From Immersiella caudata (Eukaryota > Ascomycota > Sordariomycetes > Sordariales > Lasiosphaeriaceae), in the NCBI GenBank assembly GCA_030512335.1, contig JAULSU010000006.1, forward strand, positions 3,658,001 to 3,722,000: a stretch of 64,000 bases of DNA, given 5' to 3'. The notes under the pieces are model-generated. The model was not told the origin of the DNA, searched no databases, and worked only from the letters and a program-made list of their open reading frames with translations. The position numbers and the translations under genes were made by a program. Position 1 is the first letter of the stretch. Each line of letters starts with the position of its first letter. Of this stretch, positions 1-12,079 are shown piece by piece.

Positions 1-1085
1 TGGCTGAGCCCTCGATAAATCTCGACAAAGCGCATGTCCGCCAGAGCCGACTCCTGCCGACGAAGAGCTGCCTCGTGCAATGCTTGCGCCAGGCGCGTGA
101 AGGTTTGTCCATCGTCTTCGATAGTAACCATCGGAATATGTTCAGAGCGCGGCAGGTCAAGCTGGGGGGCTCCGGTCCCGCTCGACGCGGGCATCTTGGG
201 AACTCAGTGCTCACCCTCTTGCGCTTCATGCGCCCAAACGAGGAACATTTCCAGCTCCTTAACGTCCACCCGGCCGCTTGCGGAAATCAAGAACGACAAG
301 GCATAGACCCCGTAGCAGACCCCAAGACCGATCATGTACACGAGAAACACATTCAGGCTGTCACTGGCGGTTGCGTCCTGGTCAAAGATTTCGTTTTCAA
401 ACAAACCCGAGGTATACGCTAAAGCCAGCCAGGAATGAATCGAGCGACGCCGGGAGCAGCAAGACTGGTGCCGAAATGCTCAATACTGATGGCGCCGCAG
501 GCTTCCTCAAACCATCAGCCCCTCGATACTTGGAGCCGAAAATTTCCTCACTGAGTGTCAAGTTCACACGATCGCTAACAATCCATCCTTTGATCTGGTT
601 GGTGCTGAGGCGCCGCCCAACGGTGCGATGCTGGTAGCTGGCGTAGTATACGGCGATTACGGATGGCACGAGCGAGAAGGCAAAAAGCCCGCGGGCGGTC
701 CAATGTGTCCGGCTCAGGCCCGTCAAGGAAAGGGCGGTAATGGCAATCTGAGCCGCAATGGTGCCCTATCGCCGGATCATCCCCTGCAACTTGTCTACCT
801 AGGTAGCTCAGGTAATAACGGCTCACCGCCACAGCAATCATGCCGCTCTCATCCTGAGTGACATTTTTGGAGTCGGTTGCCACTTGATCACTGTCGCTGG
901 CCAGCACCTCGAACGCAGACCTCAGCACGCCGTTGCCCCCAAAGATTATGATCCAGATTCCCTCAGCTCCGTGAGTGCTTTGCGATGAAGATTGCCGTTG
1001 ACGGCCGTCCACGCAGTGAGGTGATGACGGAATATGCCAGTGAAATCACCGGCATGACGGCTGCGGTGAGTGTGAAGGGGTCCAT
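1..1085 (-). pseudogene. Decayed fungal membrane-protein gene, cut by left window edge
   Basis: Reading the minus strand from the ATG at 1085-1083 gives MDPFTLTAAVMPVISLAYSV, typical of the start of a fungal multi-pass protein. The frame shifts near 1010 and continues to GMIAVA. A good 61-base intron (826-766, GTGAGC...GATAG) follows, and exon 2 carries a hydrophobic stretch (LFAFSLVPSVIAVYYASY) and a second one (FLAGFSVYLGFV). A TGA at 399-397 follows directly. About 10 bases further a frame change is needed to reach the next coding stretch (SLNVFLVYMIGLGVCYGVYA). Another TGA at 206-204 interrupts before a soluble segment (EHIPMVTIEDDGQTF...) that stays open to base 1. Both TGA codons sit where a Trp would fit. 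Two frame changes plus two stops make this a pseudogene or a badly sequenced gene. I cannot name the family; the function is unknown. Confidence 0.6.
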
Positions 1086-4000
1086 TGTGTGTGGGAAGTG
1101 TCGCGCAAATCACCAATGAGTAACATGAGCCGTTATCATGTGCCGCAGAAGTTGTGTGAGAAGTCAAGCCGGACAGGGGAGGCGGGGAAGCGAGGGCCTC
1201 TCTCCAGAGCTTTGTCTATTTCTTTTTCAGCTGAGCCTCAAGATTTCGGAGTTGCGAACCAAATCAGGCGACCGCTTCCAAACAGCGCGTATATCACACC
1301 AATTGGGTTAAGCGGCTCTGCCTAGGTAGGCACCCCAACGCGTCTCCACGACACTCCAGGGGCACGATGAAATTGAACTCGGTTGAGGATGAACGAACAT
1401 CGGTCCATCACCGTAGCACATATGTTCGGGAACCAAAGTCAATGAAGACAGAGTCAGAAACGGTGACTGTGGAGAAGATTATGACTTCTTCACCCTCTTT
1501 CCCTACACACATCGGATAATGGAGACCAGACCACCTGCAAGAGTCTAAACAAACGCAAGAAATTGAACAAGTAACAGACACAGCCCCAGTTTTCAAAGGT
1601 GGCCCCCACGCCAAAAATACCTGGAGCTGAGAAGCTGCGGTGAGGTGGTGGGTGAGGGATGACTGACACCCCGCATGAGACCGCCCCCAAAGATCAAACC
1701 ACTCAACCAGTAGCTATAGGTCAAGGGAAAGATGACACTGAACCTCTACTGCCACTAAAACCGTTCGCACTCTTGAAAGCTCCAAATACATCCGATTGTG
1801 TAACCATGTGAGGATTCAAGATCGACAATGGAGCTCTCAGGACAACATGTAACCAAGGCTTTGTGAGCTACGTTGAATAATGCATTGCCCCGACAAAGAC
1901 GACCCAGAACATAACAGGTAGACAGCTTAGGTCTGCTTGTAGTAACACCACTATCGAGAACCTGCAAGGGGGCCATGCGAACCGCAATAGGATTGGAAGC
2001 TCAACTTTCCCAACAGCGCTAATGCAAAAAGGGGGGGGGGACAACACAAGTCATGCGGAACGACATGATTTGGGGTATGGCGAGGGAATTTGAAGGCTTA
2101 TCATCGTATGTGCTACCTGGATGGCCCCGGGGAAAACGGCAATATCCTGTGGAGGAGTCCCCTAGCTTGGCAAGGGCAGTCGCTCGTCGAAGAGAAATGG
2201 AGGCCGGAGGGAGAGTCCCAAACTGGGCTGATAGGCCATTGTCCAGCCAAACTGATGCCCTCTCATCACGCAACGCCGAAATTCCATTCTTCACACTACT
2301 GCGAGCACCAACGCATCAGCATTTTTACCCTGCGCCGTCACCTTGGCCGGAATGTGAACCCTACAGAGGCACGGAGAGCAAGTCACAGAAACCTCTGCCG
2401 AGATCCTAGCGTCAACAAACATCAAGCCTCGGGCCAAAAACAGTATCCCGAGTTGTTTTCCAATCCCCCAAACCTCCTCACTGGAGCTTGCCGCCCAGAC
2501 GCGGACTGTGATGACAACCGCCCATAACGCTATATCACCAAGACGATGTCCATATCATAACAGCTCGTGCCTGACGCCAAGCCACAATGACAGGCGCGTG
2601 CCTTACAATTTGGCATTGCACACTGCCTTTACCCGTTCCTGCGTCTGTCGTGCCTGGCTGGGCAACTCCTCCCGGTAGTTATTAGTTGATCTCGTCAAAC
2701 CCACTAGACGCATCCTACGAATATGCCATGCCCAGCGTTCCTAGTATCGTGACAGGACAGGTTCGTCTGACGTCGTATTGACAGCTGCCCCAAGACTGTT
2801 CATTTCTTCTGTACCACCAAGCGTGGCTTCGCAAGCGAACGAGATCGAAGGGGGCACGAGGCGCATGGGACAGTGCGACGTTGGCGAAAGTCTGCCTTAA
2901 TTACCAGATAGTGCCCAGGTGTCGCAGTGGATCGTGGACCCTGATCGGGCCGCCTTCACGATATTGCAGCCCCTGACTGGTAGCGTAAGTGCCGTTACGC
3001 TCGCTCGCTCGGGGAAAATAGCGTCAGTTACAGTGCAACTGGAATCGTGAGCGATGGAATGCGAACGTCGCATATCAACCGTTTTACCCGCGCCGTCTTG
3101 CTACCCGCGAAGTAACCAGGAAGCTTGGCGACCCAGCGGGACGGTTGGGGCCGTTGGACAGTTTTGGGTTTTTGGCGGGGAGTCCAACTGGCACACCAAA
3201 AATGTTGCGGAGGGGCAAACATGTTGTGCTCTTCAGTTCGTCCCATTCCGCTTTAGCGTTCGCAGGTCACTGGCATGCCCAGCAGATCGTTTCGTACTCG
3301 GTCCGCGATGCATGACAGACAGCACCGCACGCGAGACCCTTGACGCCGGAGGGTAAATGCAGGTAGCCATTGCGAGGCAGATGCTGTGTCAGGAGAAGAC
3401 TACTGCTGACCCTAACCCTGATTTGAGAATGCAGTGAAGGCGATAAAGACCAGCGATCTTTCATTCTGTCGGGTGCGGGCGCATGCGATGTCCTGGCGTC
3501 GAGTGCGAAAAATGGATGCAACCGGTTGACGCAGTCACCTCGGTGGACTGGAGACGCGAAGCGGGCTGTGGGTGTCGGCAGTCAATTTGTGCCGTGGCGA
3601 AGGGCCTTGGGGCTCCTCATCTGATCACCCCACAGCCAATCGCGTCCACCTTTCGACGAGAGATGGCTGCCATCTCTCCAAAATCGAGACTCGATGGGTT
3701 GCAACGGCGGCGCTGACGACTCGATGTCTGCGATTGAAACGGGCGTGCGACATGAGACGTGGCCTGGTGGGAATGAGGGAGCGATGGTTGTCAACCTGAC
3801 GCGTCCCTAGAGTTAAGCAGTGCTCACCTTACCTACGCACAGAGGATTTTTGAGAGAAGTCCTCAATCCGGGGAAAGAAGAAGGGGTTCTTCCAGAATCT
3901 GGTGTTATTTGGTTGGCATGACGGAACGATGAGCAATGTTGAAGCGAAAGAGCAGTGATTGCGATTCAATCCCACGCTGCCGCGATGCAGGGGGCCCAGC

Positions 4001-5677
4001 GACGACTCCGATCAGATCCGGGAATTCCAGACGGTCGCGTGCCGAATGACGCTGAGGCTTTCCGCACCCTGGGTTGCCCAGCGCAGTCTGCCTTTTTTGC
4101 ACGGCCGAGGCGCACAGACAACACCCTTCGGATGCGACGACGTTTGCTGTCCGACGTTGGCGACTGACTTCGATGGTAAATGGAATGTCTCTCGAACGCC
4201 GCGACGTGCCATTGCAGCGGCCAACACGAGCCGTGCGCCCTCCTTGCCTTTGTTCGACTGCCGGTTCATTGCTTGGTCTGGGATATTTGATCAGACCGGG
4301 AGCTTTCGAGGCTCTGGCACCCGAGCGCCGGATACCCGACGTCCGTATCGCAGCCTCAGAAGCAGCCACATGCAGGTCGCGGTCCGATAAGGTGTTCCTG
4401 AGCGTCCACGGCGCCAAAGGTACAAAGTACCTCACACGCCTCCAACGTGGTTGAACTTTAAATAACTCGTCTCCCAGAGCCTCCGAAAAAAGCCATCAAC
4501 CAATTTTTTTTTATCTTCCTTCGAGGTGGGCTCTGTGGAGTCGAGTTGTGAATAAACAAGTTTTGACCAGCCGTTGTGTTCCTTGGTCGGCAATGTCTCG
4601 TTGCAGGGGCGGGCCCGGCTCCGGATAGGTTCTTTCCCTGGTTGTCACTGATGGCCTCGAGGCTGACTAGGACAGCTGAAGTCAGGGCTCAGGGCAGAAA
4701 AAAAGCCACATTGATAACGCACATGGAAGGGGCCGAAAAAGAACACATCTTGAGCGTCTCGTCTCACCCTGTCACCCGAGACTCCGCGCGCACAGCAATG
4801 GTGATCGTCGTTGCACTGCAGGTCTCGGTCGAGATAAGCAAGCAAAAAGGGAAGTTGGAGGTCGGATGTTGGCAAGCGCACTAGCTGCGCAGCGCCTTTG
4901 CTGGCCGCACCCGTAGGTAACATTGATACCTTAACTTGCTGTGCAACCCGTCCCACACGTCAAACATTCAACCGGGCCCGGCCCAACTGGCTCAAACCTG
5001 AGGCACGCGAGACCTACAGTTCCTGTTGGAAGCGCGAGCCGGGATGGCTGCGATATTAGAGATTAAAGCAAATAAGCCTGCAGCGTTGCCCCCCAAGCTG
5101 GCCAATTCCAGGTGCTGCTGCGCCCGGTTTGGTCGTTTATCGCATCCCCTGGCCGTTTTCTCCCCGTCAGCCCTTTCGACGCATCATCCGCGCATCGAAG
5201 TCATCGGGATAATTTGTCTTGGCCCCCCTCGCTGCGGCTGGGTCCTATCAGCGCGCTTGATTCACATCCAGATGTCTGCCGGGATCTCAGTCACCCCACG
5301 GGTGTTCCTGACGTATTAGTATACCTACAATATCCCATTCATGCTGACCGGGCCGGCGAGTGTCAGATTTTCCTTGTCTGCCTCGCCGAGGTGATTCCAC
5401 CCCAACTTTGATCCGAAAGAAGACACGACTTTGATACAGTACAAACCAACACACAGCACACAGATGACTCGCGGCTTCCTCGCGTTGGCAGCAGCAACCC
5501 GGAAGCATCTACCGCGCACCCCACCTGGACTTTTCTTCCGCAAACCGTTCGATGCGTTGCCTGCAGCACCGGAAGCCGAGACTCACATAGCACGCCGCGC
5601 TAGACGGAGCCTAAGATCGTAGCGCGGCTCCAGCAGACCTGGATGCGAGTGACGGCGACCAACTGGCGGCATTTCGC
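1086..5677. other. Gene-poor 4.6 kb interval
   Basis: No convincing coding region was seen on either strand. The open frames here are short, arginine/serine/proline-rich in all frames, and lack recognisable domains. There is a G10 run at 2031-2040. The last kilobase is pyrimidine-rich and presumably holds the promoter and 5' leader of the large gene starting at 5678. No transposon ends or tRNA were recognised. Confidence 0.5.
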
Positions 5678-6452
5678 ATGGCGGTGAGGTACGAGCCCCT
5701 GCTGGGGCCAGGTGATGACGAGAAACCGTCGGAGCGTCAAGATGAGGGGACCATCTCCCCGTTGTCGCCGGCCTCGACCTCAGTTTCGACGTCCACCTTT
5801 TCTGCTACGGGCATGTCGCCGTTGCCCTCGCCGACGCCCTCCAACTACCTGACGCTGGCCGAGCAGACTTTCACACCGCTCTCGATGGACGGTAGCGATT
5901 TTTGCTTCTCGGAAACGGCCGATGACGACGACCAAGCCCGGGCTAAGGAGTTGGAGAAAACAGGCCTGCTGCGCGCAACCAGAGCTGACCCAAAACATTG
6001 GAGGATGAGCGCTGGCGGTCTTTGGGGCAGAGGGCCTGGTGCCAGCGCCAACAACAGCACCAGCACGGCCCCGGTCCAAGTTGCAGCGACCCCAGCGGCC
6101 ACAACAGGGCGCGGGCGCGGTGGCAGCAGCGTTGTCAGCGCCGTGGTCCAATCGTTCGAGGCGCTGCGGGTTGCCAGGGCCGAGAATGGATACGATCTCA
6201 TCTCGACTAAAAACACCGGCGCTGTTACCAACGGCCAACGCTTTCTCAATCCGCCAAATCCAGGCCTCGTATCGCCTCCGTCAACGGCCTCCCCCTCGTT
6301 GTCGCCGTCGCCGTCGCCGTCGCAATCGCCTCGGCCAGCAAACAGGGCTCCCGCCTCAAACACCGCACAAATTGTCGTTTCGCCTGCTGCTGCTGCTGCT
6401 GCTGACTCTGCGCCTGCGCCGAAGGCTGCTGCACCACCTGCAGCCCATCTGC

Positions 6453-6484
<32 letters not shown>

Positions 6485-9400
6485 AAAGCCGACAGCGATA
6501 AGACGTGTCCACAACGACCGTCCGATCCGACAGCGAGCAGTACCAGCGACGGTGCGAAACCCCCGAACAGCGTCTCCCCCGACGCTCTCGAATCTCCTCC
6601 CCCGATCGCGAGCGCCCGAACCACTCTGGTACGACCCAACCCAGTGAATTCTCCTCCGCCAACACCCCTGCTCGCCGTGCCCCCCGAGTCGTCCGAACCA
6701 TCAATTGTCCGCACTTCGTCAGCAGCGAGTCTCAATCTCCAACACCCGACCCCGGACCCAAACAAACGATCCCGGTCAGGCGCCTGCCTCGGGAACATCG
6801 CCGCCCTCGAGGCCACTGCCGAGCGGCTGTCCATGACCAGCTCTATCGAGGAGGCCATCCGCGAAGAACACGAAGAGCTCAAACGGAGCGACAGTCGCCG
6901 ATCGTCCCTCCTCAGGGCGAACAGCACCGCCAGCAGAGACGGGAAGATCTCGGTTTCAGACGCTGGCTCGGTGCGTGGGCCCTTGCTGTCTGCCATCAGC
7001 AGGCAGAGCTCGATTGTTGAGCTGAACACGGCGGCACGGCTCGGTGGTTACTCGCCAGCAGGCTACGTCATGAGCCCGCATCCCTCCTTGTCCGGCGCCT
7101 CAGCCCGGCTCCGATCCGGAAGCAAGACGGGCTCGATAGAAGTGCCTCCGGTCCCTGAGGACACCACTGACACCATCGGCTTCGCCAACTCTCCCGAATT
7201 GCCCCAGGATGCCGGAAACGGAGAGGACTTCCCCTTCCTGTCCCGCCACGGCGTCGGGAAGGTGTCAACCCGCAGTACCAGGAGCAACCTCTCTTACGTC
7301 CAGAGCGCCATGCTCGACGAGCCGACAGGTTTGACCAGGGAAGCCTTTGACGAGGCGGATCGCGCCGCATCTGCTGGGAAGGAGCTCGACGATGATGAAA
7401 CCATCAGGGCGAGTGCCTACCAGCACATCGAGGATCAGTTTGCGCATGTCGATCAAGACTACGGCCACCCCGGTGCGCTTCCGGTGCTGGATCGGGGGTT
7501 TGATGACCTGCCTTCACCTCGGCTGCAAATCCATCAGCCAGAATCTCATCACCTATACCAAGACCACATGTACGATATCCCTAGCGATGACAGACCGACG
7601 ACCTCTGGCTCCGGCGCGACTTACCAGCAGGCCCAAACTGCGTTTGGAGACTTTGACGGCGTCCACTGCGAGCCCGAAATCCACGACTTCCCTCCGCCTG
7701 TCGAGCCTCAAGGCCCGCGGGAGCCCGTCAATCCCCATGCACTAGAGAGGCAGCGTCCCAAGTCGTACTTTGACCCCTCGACCGGGCAGCAGATGATGTT
7801 TTATCCGGCCCGGGTACCCGCGATGCTCAACCTGCCGCCAAAGCTGTCGAGGAAGCCAAAGGATGCCGCTCGGCATATGCGTCGTTCGCAGCTCGTTGTG
7901 GATGCCATTGCCCACCAGTCCCGCGAGTCGCGTGTTTGGCTGCCTGACCCGATGGAAGGTTTACGGGGAAGCCGTGACAACCTGCCATTTATGACGGAGC
8001 ACTTGGGCGACGGCCTCGGGGCGCCTCCGAACCTTGATCAAGCGCCACAGCCGTCAGGGGCGCACGGAGAGGAGCAGGTACTTTTGCGGCCGACACATTC
8101 GAGACAAGTGTCTGAGGCCAGCACAGTCCATCCTTCTGCTGCACAAACAACAACAGCGGCGGCGGCAGCAGCAGCACCAGTAGCAACAGAGACGCCAGGA
8201 GGCCGAGATATTCGCCGCCCTCAGCGCCTCACCGACACGGCAGACAAGCGCAACACTCGCGCCACATTGCTGGATGGCCTGCCTCCACAGCTACGCGCCA
8301 GTGCATTCTTCGACCTTCCTGCGTCTCAGATTCCGAGGGTTGAAGTAAAGGGGGGTTCGGCCATGGCCACCCTCGACAGCATCCTCGATGCCTCCGCCTC
8401 TGCTCCCGTCAGTGCGTTTACCGACCACGTATTTGCTGGCAAGCTCGGATCTGAGGTCTACGGGACGGAGAAGAAGAAGAAAAAGATCACCAAGTCTCAT
8501 ACGATGACGAAATCGGTCACGGATCTGCATCCTCCTTCGCCCAAGAAGCGAGGCGGCCACTTTTCTCTGCTGGGCGGCCGACGCAAGCATCTTGATAGCG
8601 ACAGCGATGAGGAATGGACGACGGTGGGCTTGGATGATGACAAGAAGAAGAAGCGTACCGACGGCGAGCCCCTGTCGCCGAATGAGCTTGCACCGGGCGC
8701 CGACGAGCGAAGTGATGAGAGTGACAAAGAGGAAGAGGAAGAAGACGAGGAAGAGGAACTTTACCAAGGCCCGCCTACTACGCTGCTGGCTGAACTGCAA
8801 CTCCGAAAGCAGCAGAACAAGATGCGAACCCGAAACATCACGCAGGCGTATCCCAACGGCATGCATAGCACGCTTCTCGAGTTGGATGCTGTGGCCGAAG
8901 TACAGCGCAAGGCCCGGCACGGCAAGCGCGTCAACTTGGCTTGGGAGGATCCGAACGCCAATCCTGATCACAACGATGAGCTGGATGACGAGGAGGTCCC
9001 ACTGGGCATGCTCTATGTCGCCAAGGCGAACGGTATGAACCGGTCAACAATGGATATCAGCGCCGTGATGAATGAGATTAATCGTCCGCTTGGGCTGATG
9101 GAGAGGCGAGAACTAGAGGAAAACGAGCCTTTGAGCCGACGCCGTGAACGCCTCCAGGGCAACCAGAACGGCCTCATCCCGCCAACTCTTGACGTGATGC
9201 ACCAGCGTCTCAGCCAGCTGCACCCGTCTCCATATGGAGCAATGGGGCTACGCTCCCAGTCACGACTTGGTCTCCCCCTACCGGCATCTAGGCAGGGATC
9301 CGTCATGGGCGATGCTCCCCCTGCCCCTGCTGACGCCGACGAAGAGGGCGAATTTGAGGGGGAGACGCTCGCGGAACGCAAAGCACGCCTGGCCGCCGAG

Positions 9401-10234
9401 AACCCACTTCCACGCGCCCGTCCTGTCAGCGGCATGTTCTCTGCTGAGTTGCTCAGCCAGTTTGGCGGGGACGATGAACGACCGAACTCAGTTGACTCCA
9501 AGGGGAAGGCCAAGGCCGCAAACGGAAAGGAGAACACCCCACCGGCGACTAATGTCCCCGAGGAGGAAGAGACCCTCGGCCAGCGCCGTCGCCGACTACA
9601 GGCGGAGCGTGAGGCCCGAGACCGTGAATTCACCACCGGCGTTCCTGCTTCGACCCCTCTGACGCCCCTTGGCCCTAACAACACCCTTCGCCCCGTTATG
9701 GACGAGAATCGCATCTCCCGACGTTTGTCAATGGCGGATGTGCTCAACGCCCACCCGCGCGAAGGACCTCAGGGCAGGATGGATCCACGCGAAGCGGAGC
9801 GCCTGCAGCGTGAGGCAGAACTTGTCAGGGCCCAGCAGGAGAAGGACGCCAAGATGGCAGCTCTGCGGGCACAGATGCCTACCACGCTGCCGACGGCAAA
9901 TGTTGGAGCTAGGAACGGCGGCTATATGAATGGAATGTTCAACGACAGTCTGGGCGGAACCGTCGCAGGAGGGGGTCTCGGCATGGGGTATCCCAGCCCT
10001 GCCGCGGTCGCTCAGCAGCAGAGAATGAGCATGATGCCTCCAACAGGCGTCTACGGAGCTGGTATGGGATATGCTCCACCCGTTGGCGGTGTTCCGTACG
10101 TCGGCGGCATGCCGATGAACATGAACATGATGAACCCCGGCGGCGTACCCTATGGTGCGTACGGCGCCCCGATGCCGGTGAATTCCCAAGGCACGGATAT
10201 GGTGGAGCGATGGCGACAGGGCGTCATGCCTTGA
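5678..10234 (+). CDS. Large intrinsically disordered conserved fungal protein (1518 aa)
   Basis: A single uninterrupted frame of 1518 codons, far too long to be chance. The first two thirds are low-complexity: Ser/Pro/Thr-rich, with an SPSPSPSQSP tract, Ala runs, and 11 consecutive Gln encoded by pure CAA (6452-6484). Two acidic/basic segments follow, with KKKKK near 8470 and an acidic EEEEEDEEEE stretch near 8735. The part most likely to be conserved is about residues 1027-1165, with short charged motifs (TLLAELQLRKQQNKMRTRNI, LLELDAVAEVQRKARHGKRV, VPLGMLYVAK, LSRRRERLQG). Two later blocks of the form ETLxxRxxRL recur (ETLAERKARLAAE near 9363, ETLGQRRRRLQAE near 9570). The C-terminus is Gly/Met/Pro-rich and ends VERWRQGVMP. 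I do not recognise a catalytic domain; a cytoplasmic or nuclear scaffold is only a guess. The ATG used is the first in frame. Confidence 0.85.
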
Positions 10235-10837
10235 GGCAAAAAAAGCATTTGCTATTCTGGGTTCGATTGGATTTAACTGCAACGTTCTTGGAGGCGAAAG
10301 ATCGATGCCATTGTTGGATAGACAGATGAAGGAAAGAGAGTTGTACACACAAATACTTAGGAGATTGGCTTTGGGTGGCTACAGGATATTACAGGTTACA
10401 TACAAGTAGCATTACTACTAGGTTAGAGCATAGCATTGCGGGACTGGATTGGTTTTGCATACTGCGTACAATGATATTTGTATTCGCTCTTTCACGCTAC
10501 CCGCAGTTTGATGTGTTTGTGGTGCGTCTGTCTTGGTAAGACTAGAGGCGAGATGACAATTGCTGAGGTGTGCCTCTTCCGAGTTGGCTTCCAGATTCAT
10601 TGTGTGGCGTTGAACTGACAAGGACATCATCACCACAAACTTCTGCTGAGAAGCTAGTACGATGCGCAACGAGTACTCTATTTTCATCCTACTCGATCGA
10701 TGCCTGAAAACGGACGATACTCCGGTCGATATGCAAGTGCAAAGGCGAAGACCGCCTAAAATCTATTTACCACCCTTGCGAACCCAACTAATCGTCCGTT
10801 TTGTTGGTGGCCTTCTACCTGGTGATGATGGGCTACC
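10235..10837. other. Convergent 3' intergenic region
   Basis: Space between the stop of the large plus-strand gene and the stop of the minus-strand Utp5-like gene. AT-rich relative to its neighbours, so probably 3' UTRs and terminators of both genes. No further coding signal was seen. Confidence 0.5.
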
Positions 10838-12079
10838 CTACTTCCTCTTCCCAAACCTTGACGATACCTTTTGTAGCTTCGCCGGTGGCGCTGCGGAGTC
10901 ATCATCCTCATCATCCTCATCCTCCTCGCCAGATTCATCCTCGACGTCGTCCAGGTCGGCATCGTCCTCATCCATGGACTCAATCTCAGCCAGATCCTCA
11001 GCCATATCGTCCTCGTTCTCTTCGTCCTCGTCCTCTTCTGAGTCGTCGCCGAAGCCGTTAGCCACGGGGAAGTCATCCTCGTCATCACCCCTTGCTGCGC
11101 TGCCTCCGTTTGTGGGTCTTGGCTGATCCTCCTGCCCCTCGACGTACACAACACCAGGCTCGTCGACATCCTCCGACTCGTCGTCTGAGCCTTCTGACTT
11201 GGCGTTCTTAATCGCTTTCCTGAGCTGCATCTGAGCATCGAGCATATCGAGCTTTCCTTTCAGCGCCAGTAAGCTGTTGAGCCCCCTTGATCGCTCCTCC
11301 AACACACCGCTGAGCTTGCTCAGCTCTTTTACGGTATTGGGCTGCGCGACGAGGGCACCCCCGTGTGCTATCAGGGTCCACTGCATCCACTTCATCAGTC
11401 CAAATGCGCGGCCCGGTCGGCGGTGCATGCGGTCGGCGAGCTTGGAGAGAAGGACGGAGGCGAGCGCCGAGTCCATGCGGTTGATGGTGTTTTGTATTAT
11501 GTTGATGTCGTTAACTTGGAGGCAGGATTCGAGCAGATCGCGGTCGTCGGTCTTGAGGGCTTGGTTGAGGACGGTGCCGAGGGAGGTTGATGTGACGGGC
11601 GCCACGGAGCGGGACTGGGCGCCGCCGCGGGTCCGCGAAACTGCGGTGGATGCTTGGGCGGCGAGAGCCGAGGAGACATCGACGGTTGAGGCGCCGCGTA
11701 CGAGATCGCCGAATGTGGGGGGTATGGGCTCGCCGTCCTCGGAGGCATCGCCTTGCTCTTGTGCGTCGTCGGGGGAGGTCATCTCGGCGTCAATGGCATC
11801 TTGGTCGGCTTTTTGCTTGGCCGATTTGGATTTTTGTGGCTTGGTCTGCTCTGCGTCTTCGCTTTCCTGCTCCTCCTCTTCCTTTTCCTCGTTGTCAGAG
11901 CCGCTATCCAGATCGCTTGCGATTTCGAGCTGCTGTCCCCGCTTGGAAGCCGCCTTCGATGTGAGGCCTGATGTGACCACTGTTTTCGACTCGTCAATCC
12001 TTGACTTGGTCGCAACCTTAGGGCTCTGCCTGATCACGGGCTTCGCGATCGAAGTGAAAGATTTCCGCTTGGCAGACAT
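10838..12079 (-). CDS. UTP5: Utp12-domain nucleolar protein, Utp5-like SSU processome subunit
   Basis: An intronless minus-strand gene of 413 codons starting at MSAKRKSFTSIAKPV. The same frame is open to 12304, but the extension is non-conserved in character, so I prefer the internal ATG at 12079. Residues about 1-130 are Lys/Ser/Glu-rich with an acidic tract (EEKEEEEQESED). Residues about 160-290 form a helical Utp12 module (TVLNQALKTDDRDLLESCLQ, LLSKLADRMHRRPGRAFGLM, MKWMQWTLIAHGGALV), known from the UTP-A/t-UTP and UTP-B subcomplexes that bind nascent pre-rRNA. The C-terminus is very acidic (long Asp/Glu tracts) and ends in a basic FGKRK tail. Yeast Utp5 and its relatives carry N-terminal WD40 repeats; none are present here, so Utp5 is the likeliest assignment but another Utp12-family member is possible. 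Expected role: 18S rRNA processing in the nucleolus. Confidence 0.75.
   Translation of the reverse strand: MSAKRKSFTSIAKPVIRQSPKVATKSRIDESKTVVTSGLTSKAASKRGQQLEIASDLDSGSDNEEKEEEEQESEDAEQTKPQKSKSAKQKADQDAIDAEMTSPDDAQEQGDASEDGEPIPPTFGDLVRGASTVDVSSALAAQASTAVSRTRGGAQSRSVAPVTSTSLGTVLNQALKTDDRDLLESCLQVNDINIIQNTINRMDSALASVLLSKLADRMHRRPGRAFGLMKWMQWTLIAHGGALVAQPNTVKELSKLSGVLEERSRGLNSLLALKGKLDMLDAQMQLRKAIKNAKSEGSDDESEDVDEPGVVYVEGQEDQPRPTNGGSAARGDDEDDFPVANGFGDDSEEDEDEENEDDMAEDLAEIESMDEDDADLDDVEDESGEEDEDDEDDDSAAPPAKLQKVSSRFGKRK

Noticed and set aside
3905..4435. 176-codon minus-strand frame in the 4.6 kb gap
   Set aside because: Overlapping open frames in four registers with Arg-rich products and no domain.
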